A DNA stretch of 64,000 nucleotides. It comes from Henricia sp. BOLD:AAB3569. Its lineage: Eukaryota > Echinodermata > Asteroidea > Spinulosida > Echinasteridae. The DNA lies in the NCBI GenBank assembly GCA_037783545.1, contig JBBELK010000375.1, positions 1,240,001 through 1,304,000 on the forward strand, read 5' to 3'. Below are positions 1 to 11,776 of the stretch, in pieces. A program made the translations under genes and the position numbers. Within the stretch, counting starts at the first letter, position 1. Each line of letters begins with the position of its first letter. The notes under the pieces are model-generated. The model saw only the letters and a program-made list of their open reading frames with translations, made no database searches and was not told where the DNA came from.

Positions 1-779
1 AATGGTCACTGTTTTTCATGTTATCTTGTTTCTCATATTTTTTGATCCTCTTTTGGGAAGGCGACAAAGGCAAGCTGTTGAGAGCAAATACAGAAAAACT
101 ATGCTAGAAAAAACACAATTAAAATTTGCCTCGTTTTGTGCATTTAAACGGGTTGCATAAGCACTTTAACATGAAATAGGGCCTACATCCATGTCATTTA
201 AGCAAATTGAAATGTTAATGAAATTGCCTATATGCTAGGAGGGCAGGCCGAGACCTAGCCCAGGTCATGTACCGCATACTACATCCCTATAGCCCTAGGC
301 TAGGTCTAGGCTAGCCCAGGTTGGACGTCGCCTTCATCATGTTCATTGCCATTGCAACTCGTCTTTAGCCGGCCTAGCTATAGTAGGCCCACAAGAAAAA
401 AAACCAGGCTAGCCTAGGTTACACAAAGTCAATGTGACTGCCTAAGCTGATTTTTCGGTTAAAAAGGCACGGGAAAAAAGTAGCAATGCTAGCATTAAAG
501 TTTAGCCCATACAAAACAAATAAAACAACGATCGAACCGGTCATGCCGCTGCAGATGCGATAGGTATTCTGATGGCTGTGCTTGGACTTTGTCTTGGTCG
601 ATAGACGACGTTTATGCCGCCGCCTAACGGCCACCCGGTTCCGGAAAGCGGACAAAATTCTTTTCTGTGCCGACGTGACTAGCATGACTAGTGATAAATT
701 GCGCGAGAAGTTTTGTTTACACGGTCGCTCTGCCAACCAAAATGGCTGATTTGTTTTATCACGTGATTTGTATGCACGC
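1..779. other. No gene recognised; start of window
   Basis: I see no convincing exon or transposon here. Positions 240-420 are rich in short repeats of CTAGG/CTAGCC that can pair with one another. Positions 590-740 are CpG-richer. The upstream exons of the transporter gene whose exon starts at 1835 should encode the first three membrane helices. I did not find them here, so they probably lie left of the window. Confidence 0.4.
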
Positions 780-1330
780 ATACGCATAACGGACGTGGTA
801 GGCGGAAGTGAATTGAGTCGATTTTACGTACACATGTTTATATAGCGAGTAACGCGTTTGGCCGTTTCAAACTCTTAAAAGGCGGTGAATTTGTGTTTTT
901 GACACAAGATGATAACTGGTAATATAGAGTTCAGATACAGATTCAACCTACTGAATATCTGTATGGGGCTTATATTTGTGAATTTGTTAGTGAAAGGGTC
1001 TATTCACCTCCGTCTATCACGTCCGTTATGCGCATGTGTGCATACATTAAAATGTATTAGTGAAAGGGTATATATACGTGCCTTTACGGTTCCCCACAAT
1101 TCACTGCGCGCGGTACATTTCGCAGTGCATGATGGGATAGAAATATAGTACGCTCGCAGACGCGATCATTTACATTTGTGTACAAATGAATGGAATTTCC
1201 AAGGTGAGTGGAGTTCTCGGCCGCTTCAAACTCGTAAAACGTGACGAATTTGTGTTTTTGACACAAATGGTAACTGGTAATATTCAACCAACTGTATATC
1301 TGTTTTGGGATTATATTGGAGCCTAGGGGT
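780..1330. repeat. Dispersed repeat family B, two partial copies
   Basis: Positions about 780-970 match 40466-40665 almost base for base: the AACGGACGTGGTAGGCGG start, a TTTTTGACACAA box, then CAGATACAGATTCAACC. Positions 1188-1330 repeat the second half of the same unit in diverged form. Between them, 985-1060 carries the left end in reverse complement. A third relative is at 42475-42711. At the other two sites the family has a foldback core. Here only the outer part is present. It is most likely a non-autonomous DNA element; I saw no reading frame. Confidence 0.6.
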
Positions 1331-1834
1331 AGAATAGAACTAAGTCTCGTTTCAGGTCACACTTCCGGAGACCTGACGATATTCTTTGATTGTTCACCTT
1401 ATCGTACCACGTTTAAGCGTTCAAACGCCAATAAATTGGAAAATGAGCTTACAATCTATCGATTCATCAAATAAAATGTTGTCCGAACCTGTCACAAACA
1501 AATAAAACTGTTTGACCTGTTGTTTCCGGTTTTCAAGTACTTTACGAAAGGCAGGCTCAGGCTTGATGCATCTCAGAAATGTGGCTAAACAAATACCTGC
1601 GCCCTCTCGCGGTCAATAGTGAATAGTCTATGTACGTCGTGTATCGCGCGCTATGTCATGGTCGCGAATCTGCCAAAAAGCACGTCTTGCCAAACGAATA
1701 GGTACTTGTAAGCGTTTCGCGTTAACTTTGTGGCGTACTCGGGTGTTATGCGAACACTCCACCAACTTTCTAAATCGACAAAGGAATTTCAGTTTATGCT
1801 GATTATATGCAACATTTTGGTTGTATGTTAACAG

Positions 1835-2677
1835 GCACAGGGGCGGCGTGTGTGCTTGACATGACACGTGCAGAAGTCGCCTTCTACTTTCGCAGCAAAT
1901 ATGCTATGGCTGTCATCTTTGTGGTTGCGGCGTCTCCGATCGGTACGGTGGTTTACGGTCCCCTAATGCAAGTACTGCTAGTTACGTATGGCTGGCGAGG
2001 AGCAATGTTGCTGACCGGTGGGATTGGATTCAATCTCATGTGGGCCGCTATGCTGCTCAGAAGACCCAAAGACAGCATCAGCAGCTACAGACCACTTCCC
2101 GTCAATGATGCCACCACCTTGGGAGAATCCGATTCCAAGACGTCCGACTCCACTAACCAGCAAACCTTAACGAACCCGAGCCTCATCAAATACCTGACGT
2201 CTACCATGGGCCTTCACATCTTCAGAAATGTGTCCTTTATTCTCCTAGCTAGCAACAGAATGCTATACTGCACTGCATACGGCGGGGTGTTGGTGTACAT
2301 GGTACCGAACGCCATCGCTATTGGATTGGAGGTCTGGGAGGCCTCCCTTACCACAGTGGCTTTTGGAGTTGGGGGCTTGATCGGGAGCTTGATCGGGCTG
2401 TTTCCGGGAGCTCTTAAATTTGACATCTCTTTCCGTGTTGCCGTCCTGACGAGCGGAGGAATGACGGTCCTTGCACTGGCTGCAAGCCCCTTCGTGCCAA
2501 CCTTCCCCGGTCAACTCGGCATAGTGTTTGTCGCGGGCGTGACCATGCACCTACTGATCAGCGTCTCAGTCGTGATGTTTAGAAACCTTCCATTTGGCGA
2601 TGATTTGCACGTCATTTTGCTGGGCTGGGCAAGCTTATTGGCCGGTATCTCGGCTTCAGTCGGCGATGTCATAGCAG
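1835..2677 (+). CDS. Monocarboxylate transporter-like (SLC16/MFS) internal exon
   Basis: This exon encodes about 281 residues of a major-facilitator carrier of the SLC16 (monocarboxylate transporter) type. Such carriers are plasma-membrane proteins that move monocarboxylates or related small solutes. The reading opens with a Gly-rich helix-4 segment, then YFRSKYAMA. Next comes the helix 5-6 segment with YGWRGAML, a family hallmark. A polar cytoplasmic loop (about residues 90-125, Ser/Thr/Asp-rich) follows, then helices 7-11. The exon starts after TATGTTAACAG and ends before GTGAGT, leaving one base of a split Gly codon. That base fits the exon at 18413. The start codon and helices 1-3 are missing and probably lie upstream of the window. 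The substrate cannot be told from this part, and orphan members of the family are equally possible. Confidence 0.85.
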
Positions 2678-2851
2678 GTGAGTGTTTCTCAGGTTTTAGA
2701 CACATTTTAGACACTAACGATGACAAACATGAACGACTTAAGGATGGATAATGCAGCTTGCGTCTTTTAAGCCATGACTTCTCTTCCAATCTCAAAAGGG
2801 AGAAGCACATTGCAGGTATTGCTATAAGAGAAGCACATCCATGAGAGCAGT

Positions 2852-3920
2852 GGTCGATTTCACCAAAACTCTTCGTACGTTAAGGTCTATATAATAAGGC
2901 TTGCGATGGATCGTAGGGCTCCTATAGATCGTGGCTTCGATGGGTGCTGCGATGAATTTCACTAAACCTATCGTGAGCGCGATGTGTTCGATTATCGAAT
3001 AGGGATATTTGCATATTCACTCTAAGGCTGTTTGCTGTGCTGAAGTATGTTTTTAATAAAACGGTCGTCGGCAACATGAGTTCAAAAAGTATCCGTGTAC
3101 GTTCTGCGTAGTGCACGCGCGCGCGTTAAATTTAGCGCGTAACTTGCGGGATATGCGTACCAATACATTTTGTGCGGGGTCACCAAGCGCGTGGGCTGTT
3201 TCTGTTTTTCGCGTTTTTAAATCGCGCGTAGGACGCGTGTAGAACACGGTAGCATAATTCAAATGGTTATTCCACGGGTACACGTTGTGGACGACATATA
3301 GACAATGGATTGCCAACTGCAGCGTATCTTCCGTGTTTTTATATGCAGCAAAAACATCGACACTGAACAGTTTTGAAGCGACACTTTGTCACCTGCTAAA
3401 ATTGCATGTACAACGTTTCACAATTTTCTCTTGTTTATGTCGCTTAGCATAGAATCTATCAAGAGTGGCAACCATTTTTTTTGGGGGGGTGTGGGGGGGT
3501 GGGGGGGGGGGGTGGGGGGGGGGGGGGTGGGGGGGGTGGGGGGGGGTGGGGGGGGTGGGGGGTGGGGGGGGTGGGGGGGTGGGGGGGTGGGGGGGTGGGG
3601 GGGGTGGGGGGTGGGGGGGGGGGGGGGTGGGGGTGGGGGTGGGGGTGGGGGGGGGGGGGGGGGGGGGGGGGGGTGGGGGGTGGGGGGGGGGGAGTTACAG
3701 CTAGTTCGTTTCATCTTCCAAAAACAGCAAAAACCACGACCATCGTTGGTCAAAAAGTACGCTACGATGACCCATTGCCTCATCGTAGCTTACATTTGCC
3801 ATGGCAAATGCATCGGTACACTCATCGCAAGTTTCTTGAAATCGTTCTTAGGACGCAACACGAGTGACGGAGCGGTAACCCATCGCATCTCGAGTTACGA
3901 AGGATCGTAAACGTTAGTTT
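2852..3920 (+). mobile_element. MITE family A, copy 1 (about 1.07 kb)
   Basis: It starts GGTCGATTTCACCAAAAC and matches 47619-49018 along its length. Reversed partial copies are at 39430-40366 and 43060-43274. The intact copy ends in GAAATCGACCCC, the inverse of its start, so the family has short terminal inverted repeats. No transposase is visible. The 3' terminus of this copy stops where the next element begins at 3923. A long G tract has grown in its interior. Confidence 0.65.
3483..3692 (+). repeat. 210-bp (TG5-7)n G tract
   Basis: An almost pure run of G with single T interruptions on the + strand. It sits inside MITE A copy 1 exactly where copy 2 has only TTTTTGGGAGCC (about 48793-48804). 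It therefore looks like a local expansion of a GGG seed. It could form G-quadruplexes. The glycine-rich and proline-rich readings over it are artefacts of base composition. Its length in the assembly may be unreliable. Confidence 0.9.
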
Positions 3921-4420
3921 AATACCCCTGTCACACCTACCCGCGATCAACCGGCGATCGCTTTGCGCTCCCGGACTTTGAAAATGTTTCCTAGAAAGCG
4001 CAGTGACATCGCCAAAAATTGTGAAATGACATGCACCATGTAGCTCAACAGTATAGCTACGCTCTCACTGCGACCGTATTCCCAGTTTGATCTTCAGTGT
4101 GCTCTCAATACGCTATACCACTGCGCTCTGTGCGCTCTCAGTGCGTCCAAGTCATTGAGCTATATATATATAACTGGAGACGGCATCTGGCTGGAATCGC
4201 GTCCGCGCGTGCATTTTCAAAGTAGGGTAAACAACAATCTTGTTCGTATGCATTGTACACGTACTGCAGCAAAGCACGCAAAGTGACGCGTTAATACCCT
4301 CCCTACGCGCCGCCATTGTACGGCCGCGCATTTCTACACAAACACTCCCAGATGGCGTATCCAGTATATGTATGTAAATCAATGGTCCAAGTCGCTGTTG
4401 CTGCGCTCTCACTACGCTTT

Positions 4421-4660
4421 CAGGGGCCAATTTCATCGCGCTGCTCAGCACAAAAATTTGCTTAGCACAGGATTTGTTTGCTTTATTTTGCAAAAATGGA
4501 TTGCCAGCCAAAATCGAAAAATTGAAAGGTATTCTCCTACCCTTCCGAAGAACACAAGTTGTCGTATATTTTTGGCTTGTAATCCATTTTATAAAGCAAA
4601 TAAATCCTGTGCTAAGCGAATTGTTGTGCTTTAATAGCAGCGCCATGAAATCGGCCCCAG
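4421..4660. mobile_element. Palindromic MITE (CAGGGGCCAATTTC family), copy 1
   Basis: The ends are inverted repeats of about 70 bases: CAGGGGCCAATTTCAT with GCTGCTCAGCACAAA on the left, and the reverse on the right ending GGCCCC. A second copy lies at 39526-39770. It is non-coding and non-autonomous. This kind of terminus is common in marine invertebrate genomes, but I cannot place the superfamily safely. Confidence 0.7.
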
Positions 4661-4945
4661 TATGTTTGCAACTCGCTAAATGCGCGTGCGCGACGTGTAT
4701 AAATAGAACCCAGAGGGTAACTAGAGCTTATGTGCTTCACGAAGCACGAATATCAGCCTGAAATAGCTTTTATGAAAGGTTTTTATGACCTTTGAACACT
4801 GCAAAAGGTTGGGGAATTTTTTGACTGGAAATATTATCAAGATGCTGATCCATAGACCATATCGCAAATCAGTTTCCACCAGCAGAGGGCGTCCTTTGCA
4901 ATGCACTATTAGATTAAAAATGGGTCAAATTTGACCAAATTTAAT

Positions 4946-5551
4946 TACAATTGTCCTGCACTAGCGGGAATACAGCGTTTCCTTGATTATACTGTACAGT
5001 CTATTGCAATTGTCCTGCACTACCGAAATAGCCAATACATCGTTTCCTTGATTACTTACTGTACAGTCTATTGCAATTGTCCTGCACTAGCGAAATGGCC
5101 AATACATCGTTTCCTTGATTACTTGTACAGTCTAGCAATTGTCCTGCATTAGCGAAATGGCCAATACATCTTTTCCTTGATTACTGTACCTGCACTAGCG
5201 AAATGGCCAATACATCGTTTCCTTGATTACTATACAGTCTAACAATTGTCCTGCGCTAGCGAAATGGCCAATACAGCGTTTCCTTGATTTACTGTACAGT
5301 CTAACAATTGCCCTGCACTAGCGAAATGGCCAATACAGCGTTTCCTTGATTTACTGTACAGTCTAACAATTGTGCTGCACTAGCGAAATGGCCAATACAT
5401 CGTTTCCTTGATTTACTGTACAGTCTTGCAAATGTCATGCACTAGCGAAATGGCCAATACAGCGTTTCCTTGATTTACTGTACAGTCTAACAATTGTCCT
5501 GCACTAGCGAAATGGCCAATACAGCGTTTCCTTGATTACTGTACAGTCTAT
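4946..5551 (+). repeat. Minisatellite, about 62-bp unit, ten copies
   Basis: The unit begins CAATTGTCCTGCACTAGCG, continues AATGGCCAATACA and TTTCCTTGATT, and ends ACTGTACAGTCTA. Starts are near 4948, 5011, 5073, 5135, 5186 (shortened), 5244, 5306, 5368, 5430 and 5491. Central copies are nearly identical and the first is the most diverged, as expected from unequal exchange. There are no unique spacers, so this is not a CRISPR-like array. Confidence 0.85.
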
Positions 5552-5569
5552 GGCCCCTTACTAAAATGA

Positions 5570-5905
5570 CCCGTACTGACCATAGGTAGCCGATGGCCAA
5601 ATTCTGTGAACAACCCATATGTAGCTTGGTCCAAAGATGTTACTGACCACATTTGACATTAATTGGGTCAAGACTGTGGAAGAAGAAGCATTTTATAATT
5701 TTGAAGAAAATGACCAGTAGTGACCAGTAGTTGACCATTGACCTCACGTGGTGGTCACCCAAGATAGGACTCCGGTCAAGGAAGACTCTGTCCAAATCTG
5801 GTTGAAATCGGCCACGGCGTTTGGCAGTTATTAGCAGATATGTGATGTCACGTGACCGTTTGCCCGAAGAAAGAAAGAATTTAGAAAGAAAGAAAGAAAG
5901 AATTT

Positions 5906-5936
<31 letters not shown>

Positions 5937-5995
5937 ATTTAGAAAGAAAGAAAGAAAGAAATCGGACGATCACAATATACCAGCGTGCTGCGCAC
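5570..5995 (+). mobile_element. Probable LINE 3' end with GAAA tail
   Basis: The text GGTTGAAATCGGCCACGGCG followed by a GAAA-rich tract (5866-5961) and AATCGGACGATCACAATATA resembles 3' ends of RTE-like LINEs in invertebrates. No coding part is attached. The assignment is from the look of the 3' untranslated region only. The microsatellite alternates GAAA runs with GAATTTA interruptions. Confidence 0.35.
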
Positions 5996-6855
5996 GGCTG
6001 ATATAACTATACTGTACAATTAGCGCATTCGCCTGATTGCGGCCATGGTGAAGAGCAGATGCATAGTGATTGTGCGCAGATGATGGAGCTGTATTTATAT
6101 AAAAATCTGTGTTTGGGACTCAGCGGTTCGAAATGGGACAGTCAGATCATAAGAACGCAATGTAAAGCTATTTCAAACGTCGGAACAACGCCTTGGACGT
6201 TTTACGAGCTTCATCGTCTCAGTGGCAGCGCAGTGTGGACGTAGAATGAGTGGAAACAAGTCTATTAAGCTAAGCGTGGTAGAAGTGCAGTAAACGGCGC
6301 AACAAAAACGCCGTATGCACGTATTGAGAGTCCAATGAGCGTATAGCAGTCGCACACCAGTCGCAGGGGACGATTTCTGCGACCACAAGACGCTAGTGCG
6401 TTGTTGCTACGTCCACGATACGCCCATGTAGTTCGCTTTGCGCTGCCATGACGATTGTATTGCGTCATTACACTGCTCTCGTCAGAGCGCACGCAGGTGC
6501 GAATCCACATACAATCGCGGACGTCCCTTTGTTCCTCTTTTGTTTGGACATAGTCTATTTTTCCTTACTCTTGTTGGTTTTATACAGGAGCGAATCGCGG
6601 ACGTTCGCTTGCCAATCGCGGACGATATTGTTCTCTTTGTTAGACCTCCCTAAAACGTCCACGATTGTTTGGGAGAACAAGCGCACGCCGACCCGCTGCG
6701 CTGGTTTTGAGCATGCCCGAAACAAGCGCCGAGGTTCGGCGCTTAAGGTAGCTCATTGCGACCCCCTAGCTCATTGCCTCCCACTTTCATACTTTTCGGG
6801 TCGCAGTGGGAGCGCCAGCGTGATCGCGGGTAGTGTGACAGGGGTACAAGAGCAG

Positions 6856-7326
6856 GTCTATACTCGTCTACTCTGGCAAACACTTGTAAACTGTTTGCCT
6901 ACATTGGCAAACAGAAGCAAACTTCTTGAACAGTCACGTGATTACGATTGGCTGCCTCTATATAAACACGTGACCTTAAACTGGTTCCTGATCGGTTCAG
7001 ACATAAAACATGAGCAAACAAATGTTATGACCAAACTATAAATTTTGTCATGTTTTTCAGAAAGGTTTGCAGGTGTGGACGGCACATAAAACATTAGCAA
7101 ACAGCAAACTTCACCAAACTGTGTTTGCTCGTGTTTGGACATGCATGCTGTTGCTCATGTTTTATGTCTGAACCAATCAGTAACCAGTTTCAGGTCATGT
7201 GATTAGAGCCAGCCAATCGTGATCACATGATTGTTCCAGAAGTTTGCTTCTGTTTGCCAATGTATGCACACATAAAAACATAAGAAAACATACCTGTTTG
7301 GTATTTGCCAGTGTAGACGAGGCTTA
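6856..7326. mobile_element. 470-bp MITE with long inverted repeats
   Basis: The right end read backwards, AAGCCTCGTCTACACTGGC, matches the left end TACTCGTCTACTCTGGC. The interior halves also pair: CACGTGATTACGATTGGCTG against CAGCCAATCGTGATCACATG, and AAAACATGAGCAAACA against its inverse. It holds no reading frame. It abuts the 2.9 kb element on its left. Confidence 0.65.
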
Positions 7327-7469
7327 AGAATATCGGCTTTCCGGTGCTGTTTTGTGGTCGTGGGGTACAATGGCGGCCGGCTTCAATTCTCGTATAGCCA
7401 ACTGCTGTTGCAATGCATACTTCATCCAGTGTATATATAATATACCGATGAGTCTACATGCAGGATTGT

Positions 7470-7606
7470 AGTCTTTCTTCCTCCATTCTTCCGTCAGAAA
7501 GTACATTTCTTTTCTATTTTTTACCTTATGCAAACGTAAAAGAAAGAGAAACGCTGACAATTTCTTTGCAATGGTGAACATTGGGCTGGTCGCGAGCGAA
7601 CCCTGC
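7470..7606 (-). repeat. Split direct repeat B, outer copy
   Basis: About 135 bases starting TTCTTCCTCCATTCTTCC on the + strand and ending GAACCCTGCT. They match 9253-9389 almost perfectly in the same orientation. It is the outer B copy of the tyrosine-recombinase retroelement. The shared boundaries on both sides show where the repeat begins and ends. Confidence 0.75.
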
Positions 7607-8129
7607 TATTTTATTATTCCATTTAATTTTAAATGTCTTCTTTACACAAGGAATCGTTTACGTTTGAAACTTTTCAAAACAAATTGACAGTAGGCCGGAG
7701 TCTGAAGGTGTGGACATGGTCAATATCTTTACATCGTCAGTAAATCGATTTAGAATGTTAATATGTAATTCACGTGTATTGCAGCTTTGATTCGTAGTTA
7801 GTTTCAGATGCACTAATTCGGTAGCTCAATGTTATTCTAGTACTGTTCAAAGTCCAGGCGCGTAAAAATGATAATTGCAGGATATATTTTAAATGCAACT
7901 CTCTAAATTCCGATGTTTTTTGTGGCAAGCAAAGTGGAATCGTCATCTAGCTAGTACACGTTTCTAGCAGGAACGCTACAAACTACCATAGGCATTATTG
8001 CTGGTCTCAAATGCGGCACCAAATGGGGACAAGAGGCCGGAGAGCGTCCAGTATACTGTCTCTCGGGTGCGCGTGTAACTCAGTGGATGGGCGGAGCATT
8101 TAACGAAATTAAGGCCGTTTTTATAGTAT

Positions 8130-8842
8130 CAACTAATCTGCGAAGTACAAGGAGAACCGTATAATGTACAGTCCTTTCTGGTAACGTTTCGCAAGTCATA
8201 AAAGCGAAGAAATCCCGCGTAGGAAACGAAACAAACGAAAAGGACGCGCAGGTCGGCTAGTGTTGCGGACGAATCTCCATGGTGTAGATGGAGCTTTGCT
8301 AGGATGTCCGGTGTGATTGGATCCTTCCAGATAGTTGGCGAAGAGTTCACTCTTTTAACACCTTGCAGAGCCATCTTGACCATGGTGCTGTCCGTGGGTG
8401 ACGTGGGTGACGGCAAAACTGTGCGCCCACTTGACTGCCGCTGCTGCGAGATCGGCGGTGAACTTGGATCCGGTAGACGAGAGGTGGGATAGGTATAGAG
8501 GGCGAAATGGTATTGACCGGGACAGTGGAAACCTCTGGTTTAGATGAAGCCCAACTCTCCCATGCATTTGTACCATGAACACAAGTACTTCTTGGTGGTT
8601 GACTTGGCCTTTGACGACATCAAGAGAGACGGCAATGTGTGTTCTGCTAATGCGCGGAGGGATGGGTCACGAACGGAAGAGATGTAGCTGTTCCAGATAT
8701 CTATCGGGGAAAAATACCAAAAAGAAACCAAACAGCACGTGTACATTGTATTGGACGCACAAACACGTCTATGTGTTAAAAAGAGCAAAATGCCAACGAT
8801 TTTAAAATCGTAATTTCCGTGTAGAAAACGGTTGCATGCCAA
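8130..8842 (-). pseudogene. Tyrosine recombinase-like fossil
   Basis: Minus-strand readings carry the pieces expected of an Ngaro/Crypton-type tyrosine recombinase in the expected order. First comes an N-terminal SAM-like part (around RALAEHTLPSLL, then STTKKYLCSWYK). Next is a helical LYLSHLSST segment, then the start of the catalytic domain (ALQGVKRVNSSP, ITPDILAKL, and AGFLRFYDLRN). Such enzymes integrate the circular cDNA of these retroelements. It is a broken fossil. It lies between the inner A and outer B repeats, not inside the first A-B interval as usual for the family. Confidence 0.6.
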
Positions 8843-9087
8843 TCCATTATGTAAAAGTCACACAATCTTCTTAACTGGCCCAAATTACGATGCTTGACGC
8901 GTATATGGAAACGGTTCGATGCTGAGCGACTTCGCAGCAGGCGTAGCCTCACTGCTCGGTGGCCACGAAAAAACCCCTGTGGAGGAAACGTGGGTGCAAC
9001 CAGGACGCTCAGCGGGGGTGCACTCCCCCTGAACCGATATCCTGAAATATAGTCGATTATCAAAAACAATTGAAGGGTTGGGCGGGT

Positions 9088-9389
9088 AGGGCGAGTCTGG
9101 TGTAACAGGGTCTGTCGCTTGATTGAGAGTGAAAGCATTTGGCCGAATGCGCGCTATATAATGGTGCATGTCGCATTCTTTGTTCCGTAACACAAAAGCG
9201 AGCACGGCCAAAGCCAATAGAGCATATCGTTCAAAAAACGAAAAGAAATTCCACTTTCTTCCTCCATTCTTCCGTCAGAAAGTACATTTCTTTTCTATTT
9301 TTTACCTTATGCAAACGTAAAAGAAAGAGAAACGCTGACAATTTCTTTGCAATGGTGAACATTGGGCTGGTCGCGAGCGAACCCTGCTG
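9088..9389 (-). repeat. Inner B-A junction of the split direct repeats
   Basis: 9253-9389 is repeat B and 9088-9253 is repeat A. Repeat A recurs at 16685-17144, there interrupted by a SINE. Repeat B recurs at 7470-7606. The contiguous B-A junction is the signature of a split-direct-repeat retroelement. The A part also serves as the empty-site reference for the SINE. Confidence 0.75.
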
Positions 9390-9622
9390 AGAAACGCCAA
9401 AGAACGGGAAAAGTGAGGGGTGAAATAATCGAATGAATCGAAGGCACCAAATGGCCGAATGAAAAACATTCAGATAGTCAATTGTGTGAAATGTCAATGG
9501 TGTCAAACAACCATGCATGCAAAATTATTCAAACATCGAAAAAATACGAATGTAACCAGCAAATCTGGTAAGAGTCAAAATACGATGGTATCAAATAACC
9601 ATTAGGAAAAATGAACAGATAA

Positions 9623-11776
9623 TTATTCATTAGGTAAACAAGTTTGGCAATAACCAAAATCGGAACAACAGAAACCTCTTTTGCTAGTTCTGCGTGGGAT
9701 AGAGTGATCTATTCGTAGAGCAAGAGACAAAAAATTTGGCGAGCTGTTGAAAACGGAGTTTCGATCGAACAACGGTGGGGAAAACGAAATCTTAAGCAAC
9801 CGCCAGTCGTGGACGAAACCATTCAAATGGGTTCCGTCCGAACACAATGAGGGCCAAAAATAGGCCGATGTCCATTTGGGGACAATGAGCGTGCCTCGAG
9901 CCTTGCATTTAGAAAGATGTTTTAAGGCGGCTACAATTAGACAAACTGGCGGACAGACGTAATTGTTTTCACGAGACCAATCATGGCAGAAAGCGTCCAC
10001 GCCGGAGGTACCCTTGCACCAAAATCTGGAATTGTATTTACCGACTTTAGAATTACTCGGGGAGGCGAAACGATCAAAAGAATGAGGGCCCCAAATGGCG
10101 TCGATAAGATCAAAACTAGACTGATCAACGGACCAATCGTCATAATCCGTAATTATACTGATACTATCTGCGATCGTGTTAATGTTACGGGGTACCCACT
10201 CTGCCATTAAAACAATGTTAAATTTGAGACAAAGGTTAAAAATGGATATGGCCAGAGATTGCAAGTGCGGTTTAGTACTACCGTGTTCCAAGATACGAGG
10301 AACATTAGTGTTATCTGTATGCCATCTGATTTTCTCGTGCGCGAACTGTTCGGCAAGTTGAAACAATATCTTGAAAACTGCCGCTAACTCGCGCCATGTT
10401 GAGCTGCGCGTTTTCTCTGCTTCCGACCATAATTCATTGCATATCAATTGGGGAGAATGTTGTACGTAACCTCCCCAACCGACGTCGCTCGCGTCTGAAT
10501 AAACGATGCGAGACGGTGTGTGCTGATGCTTGATAGAAAATCCGTTAAGCCTGTCGAGGTTCGATTGCCAGAATTTTAATTCTTCGATTGTTTTGTCTGA
10601 AACGAGAACAGAATCATGCCACGAAATTCTGGATTCAATAGTTCGATAGGCGGCACGTGTCATAAGGCGCGTTATAGGGCCTAAGGCTATGGACATGGCT
10701 ATGAGCTGACCGGTGACGTTAGCGAGAGAACGGACTTGTATAGGAACGGCGAGGGCGTGCTTCGACATAATGTGATTAATTGAGGCATTAAGCTTAACAA
10801 TTTTAGAAGAGGGCACCGTAAAAATTAATGTGCGTGAATCTATGATCATTCCGAGGAATTTGATGGTGGTTTGGGGGTGCCAGATGCACTTCGTTGTGCT
10901 TGGAACAAAACCGCTTTTGACTAGAGTTTGCTGGACAATGCGAGAGTTGTGAAGGGCGGTAGTGAGATCCGGGGAAATGATAAGGCGCGCCAGTGGTAAA
11001 TGGTCTAGTTAATTTGGTGAAAATGTAACATGCGCTGGAGAGACCGAATGGTAACACGCGAAATACATAGAACTTTGTGGAAGAATTCTTGAACTTCCAC
11101 AAGAATCCGAGGTATTTTTGGTGAGGGATAAAAATATCGACGTGGTGGTACCCGGATTCGAGGTCAAAACTAAAGTAATATTGATCGTAATCAAGAACTT
11201 GTGTTTGTGGGCGAGATCTTCGTACTTGAACTTGGTTTTGAAAATAAATTGATTGGGATGACGTAGGTCGAGGACTAACCTTGAGAGGGTTACAGCAATA
11301 AGATGGACTACCGACCTCAATAATGCAACGCTTTTGCAAAAGCTCAGAGATGGCCTTTTCGACAAAGTCGGGGTGTTCCAAACTGGACACGTTATTTTTT
11401 GATAAACATGGGGGTGGAATGGTTAAGAATGGAATTTTGTATCCCGAATCCAAAATATCAATAACAAAAGCACTGGATTTCAACGCATCTTTCCAAAAAG
11501 GAATACATTGCTTCAATCTACCTTGAACTCCGTTTGGTGTCCGAGTGTCGTCTTGATGTTCCCAGTCTCTACGGCTTGTCCGAGGTTCTTGGTCCCTGCG
11601 GTCCTGATTGCTGTAGTGCTCGAAGTGAGGGGCATGATGTACGGATCGACGTGTCCATGAATTCCGCATTGGAAGCAGATGCGGTAGTCTTGAAGGGGGG
11701 CGCGGTAGGGACGAAAATACTGCTGCTGGCGAAAAGCAGTAGAAGAACGAGTAGCAGGCGGCAGCATCTTGGCTAG
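9623..11776 (-). pseudogene. RT and RNase H part of the Ngaro/PAT-like fossil
   Basis: The reading shows a reverse-transcriptase region with the typical YR-retroelement wording (FDLESGYHHV, then FRVLPFGLSSA). After it comes an RNase H domain with YSDASDVGWGGYV, WHTDNTNV and a WVPRNINTIADSIS segment. A zinc-knuckle-like CFQCGIHGHVD belonging to the gag side lies at about 11690. The order and wording fit DIRS-order elements, not LTR elements with a DDE integrase. It is broken; nothing suggests it is used by the host. Confidence 0.75.

Larger units (their letters stand above)
3923..6846. mobile_element. Candidate 2.9 kb DNA element with TACCCCTGTCACAC ends
   Basis: The left end reads TACCCCTGTCACAC then CTACCCGCGATCA. 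The right end is the inverse, TGATCGCGGGTAGTG then TGACAGGGGTA. The inner flanks are also related (GCGCTCCC against GGGAGCGCC). The interior holds a small MITE, a minisatellite and a LINE-like 3' end, but no transposase reading frame. It may be a large non-autonomous element or two solo ends that happen to face each other. Similar CCCTGTCACAC ends are on the element at 25806-26719, which suggests one superfamily. Confidence 0.5.

Noticed and set aside
3386-3910. Glycine-rich and proline-rich proteins read over the G tract on both strands
   Set aside because: The frames are open only because the tract lacks T-A-rich stop codons. All frames are open and the sister MITE copy lacks them.
4946-5551. 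CRISPR-like array
   Set aside because: The 62-bp units are contiguous with no unique spacers, and the genome is animal nuclear DNA. It is a minisatellite.
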